A stretch of 64,000 nt of DNA from positions 372,001-436,000 of the forward strand of contig JAHLKF010000006.1 in the NCBI GenBank assembly GCA_025558075.1, written 5' to 3'. Origin of the DNA: Gaertneriomyces semiglobifer (taxonomy: Eukaryota; Chytridiomycota; Chytridiomycetes; Spizellomycetales; Spizellomycetaceae). Position 1 is the stretch's first letter, and the number at the start of each line of letters is the position of its first letter. The notes under the pieces were generated by a model, which was not told where the DNA came from, did no database searches, and worked only from the letters and a program-made list of their open reading frames with translations. Of this stretch, positions 12,404-24,709 are shown piece after piece. Position numbers and translations under genes: made by a program.

Positions 12404-13893
12404 TTAAAATCCAGTAAACAGGTCTCCGAACTCATCGTCTCTGCCGTCATCTCCTCCCCGCAAATACAACAGGATATCCTCAAGACCGTCATCGACATCC
12501 CACAACTCCTGCTGCTTTACGTGAATGGTGGGGTCCAACGGAGGAACCAACCGACACTGGGCGGTAGTATCCCAATTCAGGTCGCTAAACCATGGATGTG
12601 CCTTGACTTCTGCCGCACTATTTCTTCCTAATCGCTTGGGTGCCTTTGCCATCAAGCCCTTCAACAAATCTTGTACGTGACCTTTTGGTATACGAACGCT
12701 CCACTTTACATCACCAGCAAGAATTTTGTCATATGTCTCTTTTTTAGTTGAACCCATAAATGGTACATGCCCCGTTAGGAGTTCGTACGTCACCACTCCC
12801 AATGCGTATAAATCAATGCTGAAGCTGTACGGTTGCCGCTGAATGAACTCTGGGGCGAGATACTCGGACGTCCCACAGAAGGAGGACGTCGTACCATTCT
12901 CCGCTAGACGCTTGGCAAAACCGAAGTCTGTGAGCTTAACATGGCCTGTTGACGTGAGAAGCACATTTTCTGGCTTGAGATCCCGATAAATGATTTTGCG
13001 TTTATGGAGATAGTCCAAAGCCAGAAGAATCTCCGCTGCATAAAATCGCGCGACTTCTTCCTTCATGTTCTTGTATGCATGGTTAGGCGCCGCATCCATC
13101 CGAAACTTCAGTGTAGTCGCGAAGTACTCACCCCAACTTCTCGCAACAGCGAAAATAAGTCACCACCACCTTCGTAACCCACAACGAGCGCAAGGCATCT
13201 CGGCGTTTGAAAGGACATAATGAAATCTACCAGAAACGGGTTGTGCACTTCCTGCAGTAGCTTGCGCTCCTCCATGACGTGATGATCCTGATTCCATTCA
13301 ACAACCAGACCCTTGGCCATCCATTTCAGTGCTACTTTATCACCATTTGTGGTGGTACACAGATAAACATGGGAAAAGCCGCCTTGTCCAAGGAGTTTTC
13401 GCGGCGTAAGATCTGCAGGAGATGTGATTCCCTTCGCAATGGTTTCTGCATCAGCGTTGCCAGGAGTGCCTCCCGTAGACGGCCTACGTAGAGACTCCAG
13501 CGATGCCTTCATTGACAATCCTCGGGCAGTAAGATTGGCGGGTACGTCCAGGAACTCATGGCTTCCTTTGGGTACGTCGGAGAGTGGACGACAATGCGTC
13601 TCTAACCCAATCACAGACGCTGCCCGACGACTTGAAGCGCCAGAGGTCGGCGATTGTACCTCTTTCAATGGTTTCCGGCTTGTCGTCATGGCTCTTTTGG
13701 AAATTTTCTTCATCTCTTTGCCTGACGCATCCATGCCTCCTCCAGAGGCATTTGAGTCCTCTGATAGCCTATTGCGTAGTGCCTCAGACGACCTCGGGCG
13801 GGGCACCGTTGATGACCTTTTTGTGCTAATAGGAACTCTTTCATCTTTCCTAAAGACGTTCGATAACCGTCTCATTAGCTTCTTCCCCTGCAT
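12404..13893 (-). CDS. AGC-family protein kinase, PKA-like
   Basis: This is a Ser/Thr kinase of the AGC group. Two exons, 13893-13132 and 13069-12404, give 475 residues; the 62-nt intron has a CTAAC branch site 13 nt before its 3' end. A 165-residue basic, Ser-rich N-terminus precedes the kinase domain. Visible motifs are LGQGGFSHVYL (ATP loop), VALKWM (catalytic Lys), IIYRDLKPENVLL (catalytic loop), DFGFAK, and SSFCGTSEYLAPE with a possible activation-loop phosphosite. The tail ends in DLFTGF, an FxxF at the very C-terminus as in PKA catalytic subunits rather than the longer hydrophobic motif of S6K/Akt types. The gene may be a PKA paralogue, but the activation loop differs from canonical PKA, so I give no symbol. 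Upstream in-frame Met codons are absent because of a nearby stop. Confidence 0.85.
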
Positions 13894-15494
13894 TCTCGTC
13901 TGCGTTTGGAGGCTTCAAAGCAATTGAGAGAGGTACTCAAGTTCTTGCTCAGTGTCCAATGTTGAAAAGCTGAATATGCTTCGGCTTTCATTTCGCCTAG
14001 ATCATTTAATGATGGGTCTACAGAAAATGCCCCGTTGTGTACGGCCATTTTGACATCGCTGGTGCTGAGCGAGACTATGCTATTTTCGGCTGGCAAAGAA
14101 TTCGTTGATGAGGTTGATGAGCGGATATTATGAAAACCGTGGGGCGGCGTGACAAGGTGCCAAGCGGAGTTACGTAACTGTAATGGCTGTGCCATCCGCG
14201 CGTTCCTTTATGACTGTGCCGTGGTTGCATCAAGCGCAACAGCCAACAAAGTCCGAATGCCCTGCGCATGAGGTGCACCACATCGTCGCCTTACGGTAAA
14301 TATGTGGTAACGTGCGTATGTCTTTTCACACCTCTCCAAGGCTCCACTGATCCATGAGTCGAGATCGAGTAGCTTTGAGACCCTTTGGAACGGATGGGTC
14401 AGCGATATGCATGTGCTGGGGCGGCTCCTTTAGTCAACCTGCCCGGGATTTTCCCGGCCTCGTTATGAGGTTTAACATGCGTCTTGCAATCGCAAAGACC
14501 TCGTCATACGTCCTTGTTTTTGCAGCTCAGCTCACAGGGTCAAATTTCGACTGGCAATGCGGGATTTTATCAAACTCCGACCTCGCGTGAGGCCCACGCG
14601 TTGGTCCACGATGGTCGCTAAAATGTTAACGATACACTGCTGCAGACCCTTCTGGAGGGCCAAGCAAGTTGCAGTGACATCAAAGATCTTCCAAAAAAAA
14701 CTTTGGCAAATTAATGAGCTTGTGTCACTGTGAAAAGTAAATGCGAGGAATATCAAACTCCGAAGTCCGAGGCGAATCTTGAACCCTGGCTGCCTGACAG
14801 CATGCCTCATGTAGGTCCAGCTCGCGTGGTTTAACCACCCTTCCCTCAAACTCATCATCGATCTTTGCAGAGTGTTTTCTTCGTTGCAAACGTCATTTGC
14901 ATCTCATGAAGCAGGAAAAGCTTCAGCAATTATGGAGGCCCAGCACAACCGTCACGTCGGGTTAGGAAATCAGGGCTCGGCTTCCGAATAATCGTGTGCT
15001 GCAGGTTGGATTGGATCATGCTGCTGTGAGGTCGTGATACGGTGGAAAAGCCTAATTGCTACGCTTCCTGCCTTTACGTGGAGTTTTTCCTGTTGACTTG
15101 TCGCATAATACGGGTGGAAGCGTTTGGACTGGGAAAAGGAAAATCAGACGGCATGGAGATTCACACGACTTGCCTTTTTTCCTTGCAATTGCCGTTAGTG
15201 TCGCCTCATGCCCTAAGCAAACCGGTGGGCCATTGGGGAACAAATGAGCTGTATGCCATCCTCATGGCTTGGAGTGTCGAATTGGTGCGCTCCACGATTC
15301 TAAGTCAATGGGAAAGCAGGCGATTTCAAAGCATGATGACCTCCTCGTAGTTGCGACGATGAGAGATGAGAACGGGTATAAAAGGAGCACCGAAGTTCGC
15401 AACTGGGGAGAGAGTTCAGTCTTCAGCCAAGAGCATCTCATACAGCCAGGAAACCTCATATACGACAAAGCAACATTCGTCATATCCCACCATA
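13894..15494. other. Intergenic region, 1.6 kb, no gene recognised
   Basis: No ORF here resembles a known family. A short ORF on the minus strand at 13875-14195 runs into the kinase start in another frame and is probably 5' leader. The right-hand end holds the TATA box and leader of the phospholipase gene. A run of 8 A residues lies near 14694. Confidence 0.5.
15377..15385 (+). promoter_or_regulatory. TATA box of the PLB1-type phospholipase gene
   Basis: TATAAAAGG lies 118 bp before the ATG at 15495, a normal spacing for a TATA box plus a short leader. The same nine bases at similar spacing precede the lysyl oxidase and second GDSL genes. Confidence 0.7.
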
Positions 15495-16964
15495 ATGGCA
15501 GTCTTGAAGTATCTTCTTCCCATTGCTACACTCCTTGTGGGCCAGGCCGTTGCATTGCCGACCAACTTCACGACCACTGCACTGGGCGGCCAATATGTGA
15601 ATGACATTCGCCAATGCCCTCCTCTGCCCAAACGCACTACGCCTTCCAGTGTCAAAGATCTACGCCCTGATGATTTCAAAGCAATCATGGCGTTAGGCGA
15701 CAGTATCACGGTATGTTCTCTTATGTAAAAGCTTGCAACTATCAACTCAGTCTCTGATGCATGTTCTCCTGTAGGCGGGATTCGCAGCTGAAGGACTTCA
15801 ACTGAACCCAATTGAAAACCTCTTCGAGAATCGTGGTCTCAGTTTCTCCATGGGTGGAGACCGGGGTGCAATTACCTTGGCCAACATGTTCAAGACTTAT
15901 TCCTCCGGCCTCCGTGGTGCCAGCACCGGCGACCGCATTGTCAGCGTAAGTGTTCTGGCAAGTTTGTTGATTGGTTGGGTTGATGACTTAACAGCTTTGT
16001 GTTGCTTAGTATTGCGGTGGGTCGTTCTGTCCTCCAGGACAATACCGCGATGAGGATTACTTCAACGCCGCCCAGTCCGGTGCCAAAGTCGAGAATCTCG
16101 ACTACGAGGCCAACTGGCTCATCGGCCGTGTCAAGGCAGACCGTAATATCAACGTCCAGAATGACTGGAAGGTACAACCATGGTGTCGTCGCGGCATGTC
16201 GTTCTCAACACTCACAGCTGTTCCTGTTCATCACTAGTTCCTTCAAGTCCTTATCGGTGCCAATGACATGTGTGGAGTTTGCAAAGACGGAAAGCTTACG
16301 GGCGACGTCTATGAAAGGCAGCTGCGGGCAGTTTTGGAAAAGATTCGCACCAACCTTCCCAGGACCGTGGTCAACGTCATGAGTATCTTCAAAGTCTCTC
16401 AAGTATGGGACTTGACCAAGAATGAATTTGATTGCAAGGTCAAGCGCGCAATTGGTCTCAAGTTCCTTTGCGAGTGCGCTTTCCCCGATGGCGACAGTAC
16501 GTGTATTGTACTTTTTGCTTTGACTGCGTGAATATGCTAAAATGCCGTCCTTGTAGCTGCTTCGGGCGTCGCTAAGCGCAAGGTCATGGATAACTACGCT
16601 AACGAATGGAACGCCCGGTTGTTCAAACTCGTTGATGAGTACCGTGGCAAATATGACGACTTTGCAGTCATCGCAGACCCTGCTGGTGCCAACACGCCCT
16701 TGGTAGGTGGAGCGTGCAGTAGTCGCGATACTTTGCGAGGCCTCTCGTTAACCAATTTACCTCCTTCTGCAGACCCAATACAAGGAAGATTTTGTCTCCA
16801 ACCTTGACTGCTTCCACCCCGCTACCTCGGCTCACCAATTCATGGCGAAGAACCTTTGGAACAACCTCTTCTTGAGCTCTGCCAACAAGCAGCAGAAGTG
16901 GGGTACCAACATGAAGCCCCAGATCTACTGCCCTACGGAGGCCGACCGCATTCAGGTCGTTTGA
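15495..16964 (+). CDS. Secreted GDSL phospholipase B1-like hydrolase
   Basis: This is a secreted SGNH/GDSL hydrolase of the phospholipase B1 type, likely deacylating phospholipids outside the cell. Six exons, 15495-15710, 15775-15945, 16010-16171, 16238-16496, 16557-16702 and 16773-16964, give 381 residues with every junction in frame. A signal peptide is evident (VLKYLLPIATLLVGQAVALP). Catalytic blocks are MALGDSIT with the Ser nucleophile near residue 70, an early Gly block (NRGLSFSMGGD), LIGANDMC (block III Asn), and DCFHPATSAHQ with the Asp-x-x-His pair. PLB1 traits are the phrases YCGGSFCPPGQ and FVSNLDCFHP. It has a TATA box 118 bp upstream. Substrate preference is inferred from family only. 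Confidence 0.88.
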
Positions 16965-17148
16965 GCAGCGAGTTCACGCCGCTATTAGATATGCGAAGTT
17001 AGATATGTTGTGTGCTTATACTGTGATCCTGATGTACTTAAAATGCGGCTGGTCCGCCAATCAAAGAATTTCTGACAATTGAGAAACAATATCACTCTCT
17101 ATTACGAGTCTTGCCTATCCAAGCAGAACGCATCAGCACATCCAACTA

Positions 17149-19457
17149 TCATACGGTAGCTTGTACAGCGTTGTCTTCCATAAACCCTTCGACAACGCTA
17201 GCAAGGTAGCCTCCTAAGTACCACGACTCTGCAAAGATTTTCAGCCAGGTAACCCTCAGCCCAAACTGTTTCCTCAGATCAGCCATATCCTCGCTTTGCT
17301 CAGGAGTGGGTGTAACATCATCGTCTTGGCACATACTATACTGCGTCTTCATAACCACGGCCAAAGCAATCGAAGAGTAGAAGGTAAAGTAAGCACCAAT
17401 GAGTGATACATGCATCACACTGGGATCAATACGCAGGACGTGCTCAATAATTTGCGAGACTTTGCCGCAATGGTACCGGTGAAGAGAAACCAAACGGTGA
17501 AAGTCGTCGGGTGGAGGGCACAGTCCGCCAGAGTACGCGGCGAACAGCGTAGGAAGGTAGAGTGCAACATAACACTCGTGATAGACGAGAAGAACAGAGA
17601 CGAGTTGCCAAGGAGGTGGGAACTGAGATGCAGTGCTAGCGGTAAATACATGGTGCTGAGTCACATTCCTCGCCCACTCTGGCAGCTGATCCAACCAAGC
17701 GTCGAGCTTACGTTCCAGTTCTTGCCGTCGTAATATGTGCTGCCTGTATCCTATCGCATCATCGGTGGATGGCAGACTCCCTTCCGCGCCATGCGATGGA
17801 CGGCGCCCTGCGTTACTACTAGCGTCTTTAACGATCCGGTTCATTTCTGCCCCGAGATCTTGAATCTCGGCAAAAATCCTGGTCAAACGCACGCTCTGCT
17901 CTGCACAATGTAAATCGTGCCCCGGACGAAAGGGAACCATTGCGGGAAGACCGTCTTCGGTCCTTACAGACTCAAACATCGCATCCGGTGCAGGCGCTCT
18001 CACGCGTCTGCTCGAGTCATGGAGTACTGGAATCCGATCCAGAAGAGGTTGGTCAGCGTCTGATACCATGCGGCTAACATGGTCTCTTAAGCTGCAGTCC
18101 GTGACCTCCATCGCGCATAGCGTCCACCACAATCTTCGACGCATCTCCTTATTGAGCCAGCTGGCGGGTGGGTGAACGTCCTCAAAATCCGGATCGACGT
18201 CGTAGCGAAGACCCACAGCCATGCGAATGGAGAGTGCGAGAAGCTGGCCGGCTGAAGCTTCCCCCATACGCGTCGCCGCTAAGAGGTGACGACAGCAACA
18301 GAAATAAGTATCCCGTGCGATCAACGCGAGAATGAGTACGCATCACCTACCGATCGCCAGATACAGCAGACCTATCGTAGTATCCACGTTTGGCGCTTCA
18401 AGTAGTTCCGGAAGCATTGCCTTTGCCCGGTAATAGTAAGGCTCCCCTGCCCGATATTGTGGCAAATTCCGTTGCGCCAAATACGCAAGTACGGCAGGAT
18501 GAGAACAATACGGAGCGCTGCCGGCACATATCGTCATAATCAAGAAGGGAGAGTGCTGAGATATAGGCTTGGCCATGAATGTCAGTCGATGCAAAGGGGA
18601 ATTGAACCACCTGTTCGCGAGATATCGGAAATAAATGTGAAGAAGGTCCATAATAACATCTTCCTGCATCATCCGATGCGCAATGTGGTCTAAGGGCGGG
18701 GCAACCGAATCAATTGGACTGGGACATGCGGGCATGCCAGGTTGTGCAACTGGATGCGGGCTGTGACTTATGGGCGACGGTATAGGCGCCGGCGCCGGGG
18801 TTGAACTACTAGGAACCATGGAACTGGTGCGCCGGTAAAGTTCCAAACGCGCGGACATGGGTAGTATTCTTTCAACTTCGCGTAACCGCTCTTCGAGCAT
18901 GTGTACGTCTGTTTATCCAGGATGGGTATCAGCAACGATGCAATGAAGTTTCCAAAGTGCTTGATACTCACAAGCATCCACAGTCATAGACCTGCGCCTT
19001 CTCCTTCCCGCGCCTAAACCCCGTTCTCGTGCAGTATAGGAGCAACTGAAGTCTCCTCTCTTGCAAGTAGAGCAGGATGGACGGCCAGAGTCGCATTTGC
19101 TTTTGAGTCTATAACCTGCAATATTCAGAATTTCAATGGATGCATAAACGGATCAGCGAAAGTCTTAATAACATACATCTGTCGCACGCCCAAATGGTGT
19201 TACTGGATTTGACTCTCCTAGCGGTCTCGTACTGGCGACTTTTTTGGGGCATGTTCGGCGGAACAGAGTCACTGGACGGTGTCGTACTAGATAAACTGAC
19301 AGAGGAACCCTGCTCGGATCCTGCAGTCGTCAGATCGCCTATGGCGGGAATGGATCAACCGATCGCAGATTTAGTGCCGGGCCTTTGTTGACAGTGTTTT
19401 CATGCTTCATCACTCGAAGGGTTTGCTTCACTCACCATCGTCATTCTCGCTGCTCAT
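17149..19457 (-). CDS. Zn2Cys6 fungal transcription factor
   Basis: This is a fungal-type binuclear zinc cluster regulator. Five exons, 19457-19436 (22 nt), 19338-19177, 19115-18972, 18908-18351 and 18278-17149, join in frame to 671 residues. The zinc cluster spans the exon 2/3 junction: CDRC then YRLKSKCDSGRPSC, STC, and a final Cys in KRGDFSCSY, near residues 60-90, followed by a basic patch (GAGRRRRR) and a short linker (AYVHMLEERLREVERIL) that probably forms a coiled-coil dimerisation helix. The middle is a fungal-specific transcription factor domain (DLLHIYFRYLANRWF; GEASAGQLLALSIRMAVGL; RRLWWTLCAMEV). The tiny first exon is chosen because it gives the only in-frame ATG with a long N-terminus; Met at PPNMPQKS is a fallback. 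Its targets cannot be read from the sequence. Confidence 0.87.
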
Positions 19458-21002
19458 CTATTCAGGATGCCTATCAGCGCCCCACCTTCTGCCAAGACCG
19501 TCTTAGGCTTCACGCGTCTGCACACCGGGGACAAGGAAGTAGAGCTACAGAGGGATATGGATGGCCATTCGCAGAAAGAATGTTGGTGACAAATATGGGG
19601 AGGGGCGAAGCGGGTTGGGTGGAATTATAACGATTAGTATTGTATGCTCTCAGGGATTTACACAGAATGGAATGAAAGGTTTTGCGAAAAAGGGGGGTCA
19701 CCTCGGAGCCGCTCTTTTCTTACTTCCATGGATTGTTGACGTGTGAACATTCACCCTTGACTTGTCAATGGGTCCGCAAATGCTCCGTGCAGCACATACA
19801 GGGCAGGCGCTCAAATTCAGTGCCATGGAAATAAAAGGAAGCAATGCCCCTGTTCGAAATGCATCACTTCCATAACAAACAACAAAACCCTGGCAGAGAA
19901 TTCCAATCTGGAAACATTCGATGAGCTGTCGATACCAGCTGGGTTTCTATCACGGCGTGACTTGATTCCTCTCAGTCATCGCTTCACGGTGCCCCAAGCA
20001 ATCGTCACCTTGTATCATCAGGTTTTTTTGGTCCAGTCGAATGCTGGCCGAGTGTTTTGTTGTACCCAGCGGATGTTCCGGCGATGAATCGGTTTAACGG
20101 GCCGGACATGAGACCTTAGCCGCGGTTCTGGTTCAATATCGGAGGCTCGCCGACCGGAACATATAATAACGTTACCTGTTGATGAGTAAACACGCGTCGT
20201 TCCGCTGGTAAGCTGAACGAAACTATACTTAAACTGAATAGAAAGTATAGTCTTATTCAAGGCCAGCTTCTGGAAGCGAATGCTTTCCTAACTACTTGAA
20301 AGAGAAGATATTAGCGCACAACGCTCACAACTGTAGGCATGTTTTTTTGTTGGTGAGTGAGTAGTGTTTTGAAGTGCCTCATAATATCATGACCGACTGA
20401 CATGCGTACGGTCTCACCAATTTTAGTATTAGCCGGACAAACGACGACGACGCGAGAAGGAAAATCATTATCAGCACTGCCACCACCGCCGCTTAGCTCG
20501 GCAAGTTTTTCCAACCAGCCCAGATCGACGAGGATATTGTTGTACAAGGATTAACCCAGTGAGATGAGGCGTGACCCTGTTCTTGTCGTGAACACCAGAG
20601 ACGAGCAATAAAGAGTAACGCTTTTTCCTTGTGTTTGTAAAGCCGCTGAGCTATGCGGTTTCACAGACGCAAGGAAGAAGAGGGAACAGCGCCTGCGAAG
20701 ATCTCTGTAAGGAATTCGACGACCATTTTGGCGTAATCATGATGGGCAAACGCGCGCTGACAGCAAATACGGTGCGAATAAAGGGAGTTTTATCTCTGTA
20801 AACAAAAACAAAACTACCTATACCCCCGGGTATGTTCTAGTCCCTTTGGGTCCTAAAATGATCAGGTTTGCTAGCTTGGTGCCGCGGTTGAACACATGAG
20901 GTGCAAATCACCAGTCTATCCAATGCTATGTCTATTCTATGGCGTTTTGGCGTACTACGACATACCAGATGTCGAACGCATTTTGTTCCTATTCTATATA
21001 AC
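19458..21002. other. Intergenic region, 1.5 kb, no gene recognised
   Basis: Nothing here looks like a known protein or RNA. A minus-strand ORF at 20311-20547 has no ATG start and no upstream exon I could join to it. An ACCCCCGGG block near 20825 is noted without interpretation. Confidence 0.45.
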
Positions 21003-22011
21003 CTAGTCCACAATATTCCACAACCTCAACGCTTTGGTCACCTGATCAGCGATGACTTTGTGTGTTCGCGATGAGGGGTGCAAGTCATACATGATCAGCT
21101 TGTCGGGGTCTGAGCAGGTTGTCCAATCCGTTGGTGCGAGAAGATCATTGGAGGGGAAGGACGGCTGAACCAGACACTGCTTCGTCACGTCCGCCAAAGG
21201 CACATCAAAACCAAGGCTCTGACGGTTGATAACCAAGTAGGCGAATTCGATGGTCATATCAATTGGAACGATCTTCATGTCGGGGTTCTTTGCGGCAAAT
21301 GCAAGGACCTTCAATCCCAGTTGGAGGTTGTGCTCCACAAACGGCACACTGCTGGATCCAGGCGGTAGATTGAAAACCACCACCTTCTTTGCGCCCGCAT
21401 TCGCAAGCGCTTGAAGTCCATTCACGATTCTGTCCGCGATTTTCGCAGGCGTGTTGTTGGCACCGTCGCCGTAAAAGTAGTCGTTACCTCCACTCCACAC
21501 GCTGAACAAGGTTTTTTTCGGATCGAACTGGGGGTTTGTAGACTTCCATTGTGTGATTTGTTGGGCTAATCCCGGCATGCTGGGACGGGGAAACCCTGAT
21601 GGCGCATGACCGACAATGGCGTTCGTGTCCGTTGTCGAACCGCCATAGGCACGATTCTCATGAGTGAGCTTCAAGCTGGACGCGAGATGTTCTGTCCAGA
21701 CGGGTCCGTTTGAGTAGCGGCCTTGGAAGTAGTGGGACGGATACGGGTAGCTGTTGTTCAGTAACTTGAAGGTGTTACCTACAAGCGAAAGATTAGTCAA
21801 GAATTATCGAAGCAAAGGCACGCGCACGCACGTTCGGCTTACCATTGTCACTTAACGAATCACCGAAAGCGATTAACTTTGTTAAACCATCAGCTTTGAA
21901 CCATGTCCATGGCGATGATAAAAAACGCTTTTCCACCACTGGGTTCACCGGGGCGGCAACGGCCGCCGTGGCAAGAAGGACACAGCCGACAGTTGCGAAT
22001 GAGATGTGCAT
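21003..22011 (-). CDS. Secreted GDSL lipase/esterase
   Basis: This is a secreted SGNH-fold acylhydrolase of the GDSL lipase / CE16-like type. Exons 22011-21843 and 21778-21003 give 314 residues. The N-terminus is a signal peptide (ATVGCVLLATAAVAAPV). Block I is IAFGDSLSDNG, split by the intron right after the Asn codon. Block III is VWSGGNDYFYG, and block V is YDLHPSSRTHK, giving the Ser, Asn and Asp-x-x-His set. The sequence is closer to fungal CE16/hemolysin-type GDSL proteins than to the PLB1-like enzyme at 15.5 kb, so these are two separate families rather than a tandem duplicate. A TATA box lies 68 bp upstream of the ATG. Natural substrate is unknown: plant-wall acetyl groups or lipids are both possible. 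Confidence 0.87.
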
Positions 22012-22962
22012 ATTGAAAGATGCCGGTAGTTGTTGGTGATGAGGGGATACACACAGCGGGACCTGGCTATGGACAAGCCCTTTTATATTTAAGTCTGGAA
22101 GTCGTGGAGCAAGCGGCAACGGCAATGCTCGAAGAAAGCAGGATACTCCATGGCAGGACTTTGACCGTTGCCTCTGTAAATCCAAGAACGGCGTTGTGCA
22201 TCCTTACGATAAATTTGCTCCCCTTTCCCTTGAGCGTTAAACGATAGATATAACGGCGGGCAAGTAGCCTGCCGCAGAGGGGGTACATTGTATTAAGGGC
22301 GCACGGCTTGCGACACTGCTGAACACGCCGTGTACATGTACGCGGGCTGTTAAGTGGCGCGCCTTTGAATTTACAAAAAGAAGGGCGGGGGATGGACGAG
22401 CAGAACGCACAACCTTTCCGTGGGATGTAGATCAGAGAGATTGCTGCTATCATGAACCGCATCGACACCAATGGGAAACACCACCAACCCCACAGATCCA
22501 GATCCAGTGCGAAAGATGCAAATACCGTCTGCGTAAGTTCTCATCACCTCCATTCATTAATTCACCGGCTGCATTGCGCAGGCTGGACATGGATTCTCGA
22601 ACAACAGCGGCCTTTCACCAGCCAACTGCTGACTGACGAGTGAGAAATCCTGTGGCCGGGCAGCACTTTCTTTGCGTCGCACGGCGGCAACGCGACTGTG
22701 GCACAATGTTTTAAACGCCCGTCCTGAAAATGTGACGAGCCAAAACATTTTAATTTCCGAAATTGTCACATTGCGGCACAACTTGTATCCGTGATCTTTT
22801 TCCCACTCCCCGCGGTAAACCGTCACCGTTATTAATAGGGAATTCGTATGACGTAAGCGATGATTCCCAACGCGAACTTGCATCGAACAGGATTCTGAAC
22901 GGTGAAGAGCAGACTCATCTTCTTCAAGTAGAGACCCCTCATCAAATCATCGCACTGCAGCA
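22012..22962. other. Intergenic region between GDSL esterase and cytochrome b2 genes
   Basis: This 950-bp stretch holds divergent promoters. The esterase side has a TATA box; on the cytochrome b2 side I see no clear TATA, only a T-rich tract near 22795. No coding or RNA gene is evident. Confidence 0.45.
22079..22087 (-). promoter_or_regulatory. TATA box of the secreted GDSL esterase gene
   Basis: On the minus strand the bases read TATAAAAGG, 68 bp upstream of the ATG at 22011. It is identical to the TATA boxes of the other two secreted-enzyme genes in the window. Confidence 0.65.
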
Positions 22963-24519
22963 ATGGCGCCAACCGCGTCTTCTAACTCTCAAAAGCCTCG
23001 TCTCATTCCGTTCTCTGAAGTCCAATCGCACACGTCCAAGGACGACTGCTGGTGCATCATCTACAACAAAGTCTACAACCTCACCCCGTTTCTGTCCGAC
23101 CACCCAGGCGGCGTCAAACCAATCGTAACCTACGCCGGACGCGATGCAACAGCTGCCTTTGATCCTATCCATCCGCCCGGCACCATCGAAAAGTTTCTCA
23201 CGCCAGAGTTGTGTTTGGGAGAAATCGATACCACCACCTTGCCCAAAGACTCACCAGCATTAAAAATTAAACCACAAGGAAACGAAGTGCAAAATGTGGA
23301 GAAACCACCGTTGACTGCTATTTTCAATACGTTTGATTTTGAGAGTGTTGCGCGGTCGGTGCTCCGACCCAACGCATGGGCGTATTACTCCTCTGGTGCT
23401 GAGGATGAGCAAACCTTACAGGAGAACCGGGCAGTGTTTCTTCGAGTATACCTCAAACCCCGGGTACTACGTAATGTTAGACTTGTCAACCCCTCGACGT
23501 CTCTCAATGGGAGCCCATCTGCGTTGCCGATCTACATCTCTGCAACAGCATTGGGAAGACTGGGCCACCCAGACGGCGAGATGGTCTTAACCCGTGGAGC
23601 GGCGCGAAAAGGGATTATTCAGATGATCCCAACTTTGGCGAGTTGCTCTCTCGACGAAATCGCGTCAGCAATGGATTCAAAGCAAACAATGTGGTTTCAG
23701 GTGTACGTCAATAAAGACCGTGAACGGACCAAGACCTTGATCCAGGAAGCCATCCAAAAGTGTCGTGCGTCAGCCGTGTTTGTGACTGTCGATGCCCCGC
23801 AACTGGGACGCAGGGAGAAAGATATGCGCACCCGGTTCGTAGATGCTCCACCGTCAGTGCAGAGTCAGCATCAATCTGAAAACGTGGAGATGGAAGGCAA
23901 AGATGAGGAAGTGGAGAGAGATAAAGGCGCAGCTCAGGCCATCACGGGGTTCATCGATCCAGGATTAAACTGGGACGATATCAAAGACTTTGCTAGCACT
24001 TTTGGAGCTCCTATTTATCTGAAAGGTGTACAGACTGCTGAAGATGCGATCCTTGCGGTGAAGACAGGGTATGTCAAGGGAATTGTCGTATCGAATCATG
24101 GTGGACGGCAAGTAGATACAGCAAGGTCTGGACTGGAATGTCTCGCGGAAATCACGGGTGCGCTTCGGAAAGAGGGCTTGTTACGTCCAGACTTTGAAAT
24201 ATATATGGATGGAGGCATTCGTCGCGGTTCTGATATTTTCAAGGCTCTTGCTTTGGGCGCACGTGGTGTTGGTCTTGGTCGGCCGTTTCTGTATGCAATG
24301 AGCTCGTACGGGCGAGAAGGTGTGGAACATTTGATAGACTTGTTAAGAGAAGAGTTCTGCGCCGTAATGAGAATGATGGGCGTAACCAGAGTAGACCAGA
24401 TCAATGGAAGCTATGTGCAGACCGGCAGTCTGGAGACTCATTCCGATGGACGCGTGAAGGATGGGCTTGGCGCAGAAGTGTATGAGAGGATGAAAGCGGT
24501 AGCAGCGAGCAAGCTGTGA
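22963..24519 (+). CDS. CYB2: Flavocytochrome b2-type L-lactate dehydrogenase
   Basis: This enzyme oxidises L-lactate (or a related 2-hydroxy acid) to the keto acid with FMN and passes electrons through a fused cytochrome b5 domain. It is a single exon of 518 residues. The b5 domain covers about residues 12-90 with both haem ligands visible: HPGG and the His in FDPIHPPG. The FMN domain follows, with YYSSGAEDE, the VDAPQLGRREKDMR block carrying the substrate Asp and Arg, SNHGGRQ with the catalytic His, and YMDGGIRRGSDI binding FMN phosphate. Yeast Cyb2 has a long mitochondrial presequence; here b5 begins by residue 12, so the protein may be cytosolic. The loop before the catalytic block holds a Glu-rich insert (residues near 305-325). 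It ends 190 bp from the facing NOX gene. Confidence 0.93.
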   Translation: MAPTASSNSQKPRLIPFSEVQSHTSKDDCWCIIYNKVYNLTPFLSDHPGGVKPIVTYAGRDATAAFDPIHPPGTIEKFLTPELCLGEIDTTTLPKDSPALKIKPQGNEVQNVEKPPLTAIFNTFDFESVARSVLRPNAWAYYSSGAEDEQTLQENRAVFLRVYLKPRVLRNVRLVNPSTSLNGSPSALPIYISATALGRLGHPDGEMVLTRGAARKGIIQMIPTLASCSLDEIASAMDSKQTMWFQVYVNKDRERTKTLIQEAIQKCRASAVFVTVDAPQLGRREKDMRTRFVDAPPSVQSQHQSENVEMEGKDEEVERDKGAAQAITGFIDPGLNWDDIKDFASTFGAPIYLKGVQTAEDAILAVKTGYVKGIVVSNHGGRQVDTARSGLECLAEITGALRKEGLLRPDFEIYMDGGIRRGSDIFKALALGARGVGLGRPFLYAMSSYGREGVEHLIDLLREEFCAVMRMMGVTRVDQINGSYVQTGSLETHSDGRVKDGLGAEVYERMKAVAASKL

Positions 24520-24709
24520 TTATCTACATACACCGTGGTTTCACACTTGTATCGTATATTGTTCTATCTGATCTAGCAAAATGTACAAAGAACCGAACCC
24601 GCAGATCGGAACAAAACAAGAGAAAGTCTCGCACTTTGATGGCTATGTACAAAAGCGTTTCCTTGGAAAAAAAACGCCACAATCCTTCGCGACAGTCGGA
24701 TAAAAAAAT

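Noticed and set aside
13875..14195. Possible extra 5' exon of the AGC kinase
   Set aside because: The frame differs and no splice donor gives a better N-terminus; more likely 5' leader.
20311..20547. Minus-strand ORF with a protein-like hydrophobic stretch
   Set aside because: It has no ATG, no joinable upstream exon and no family motif.
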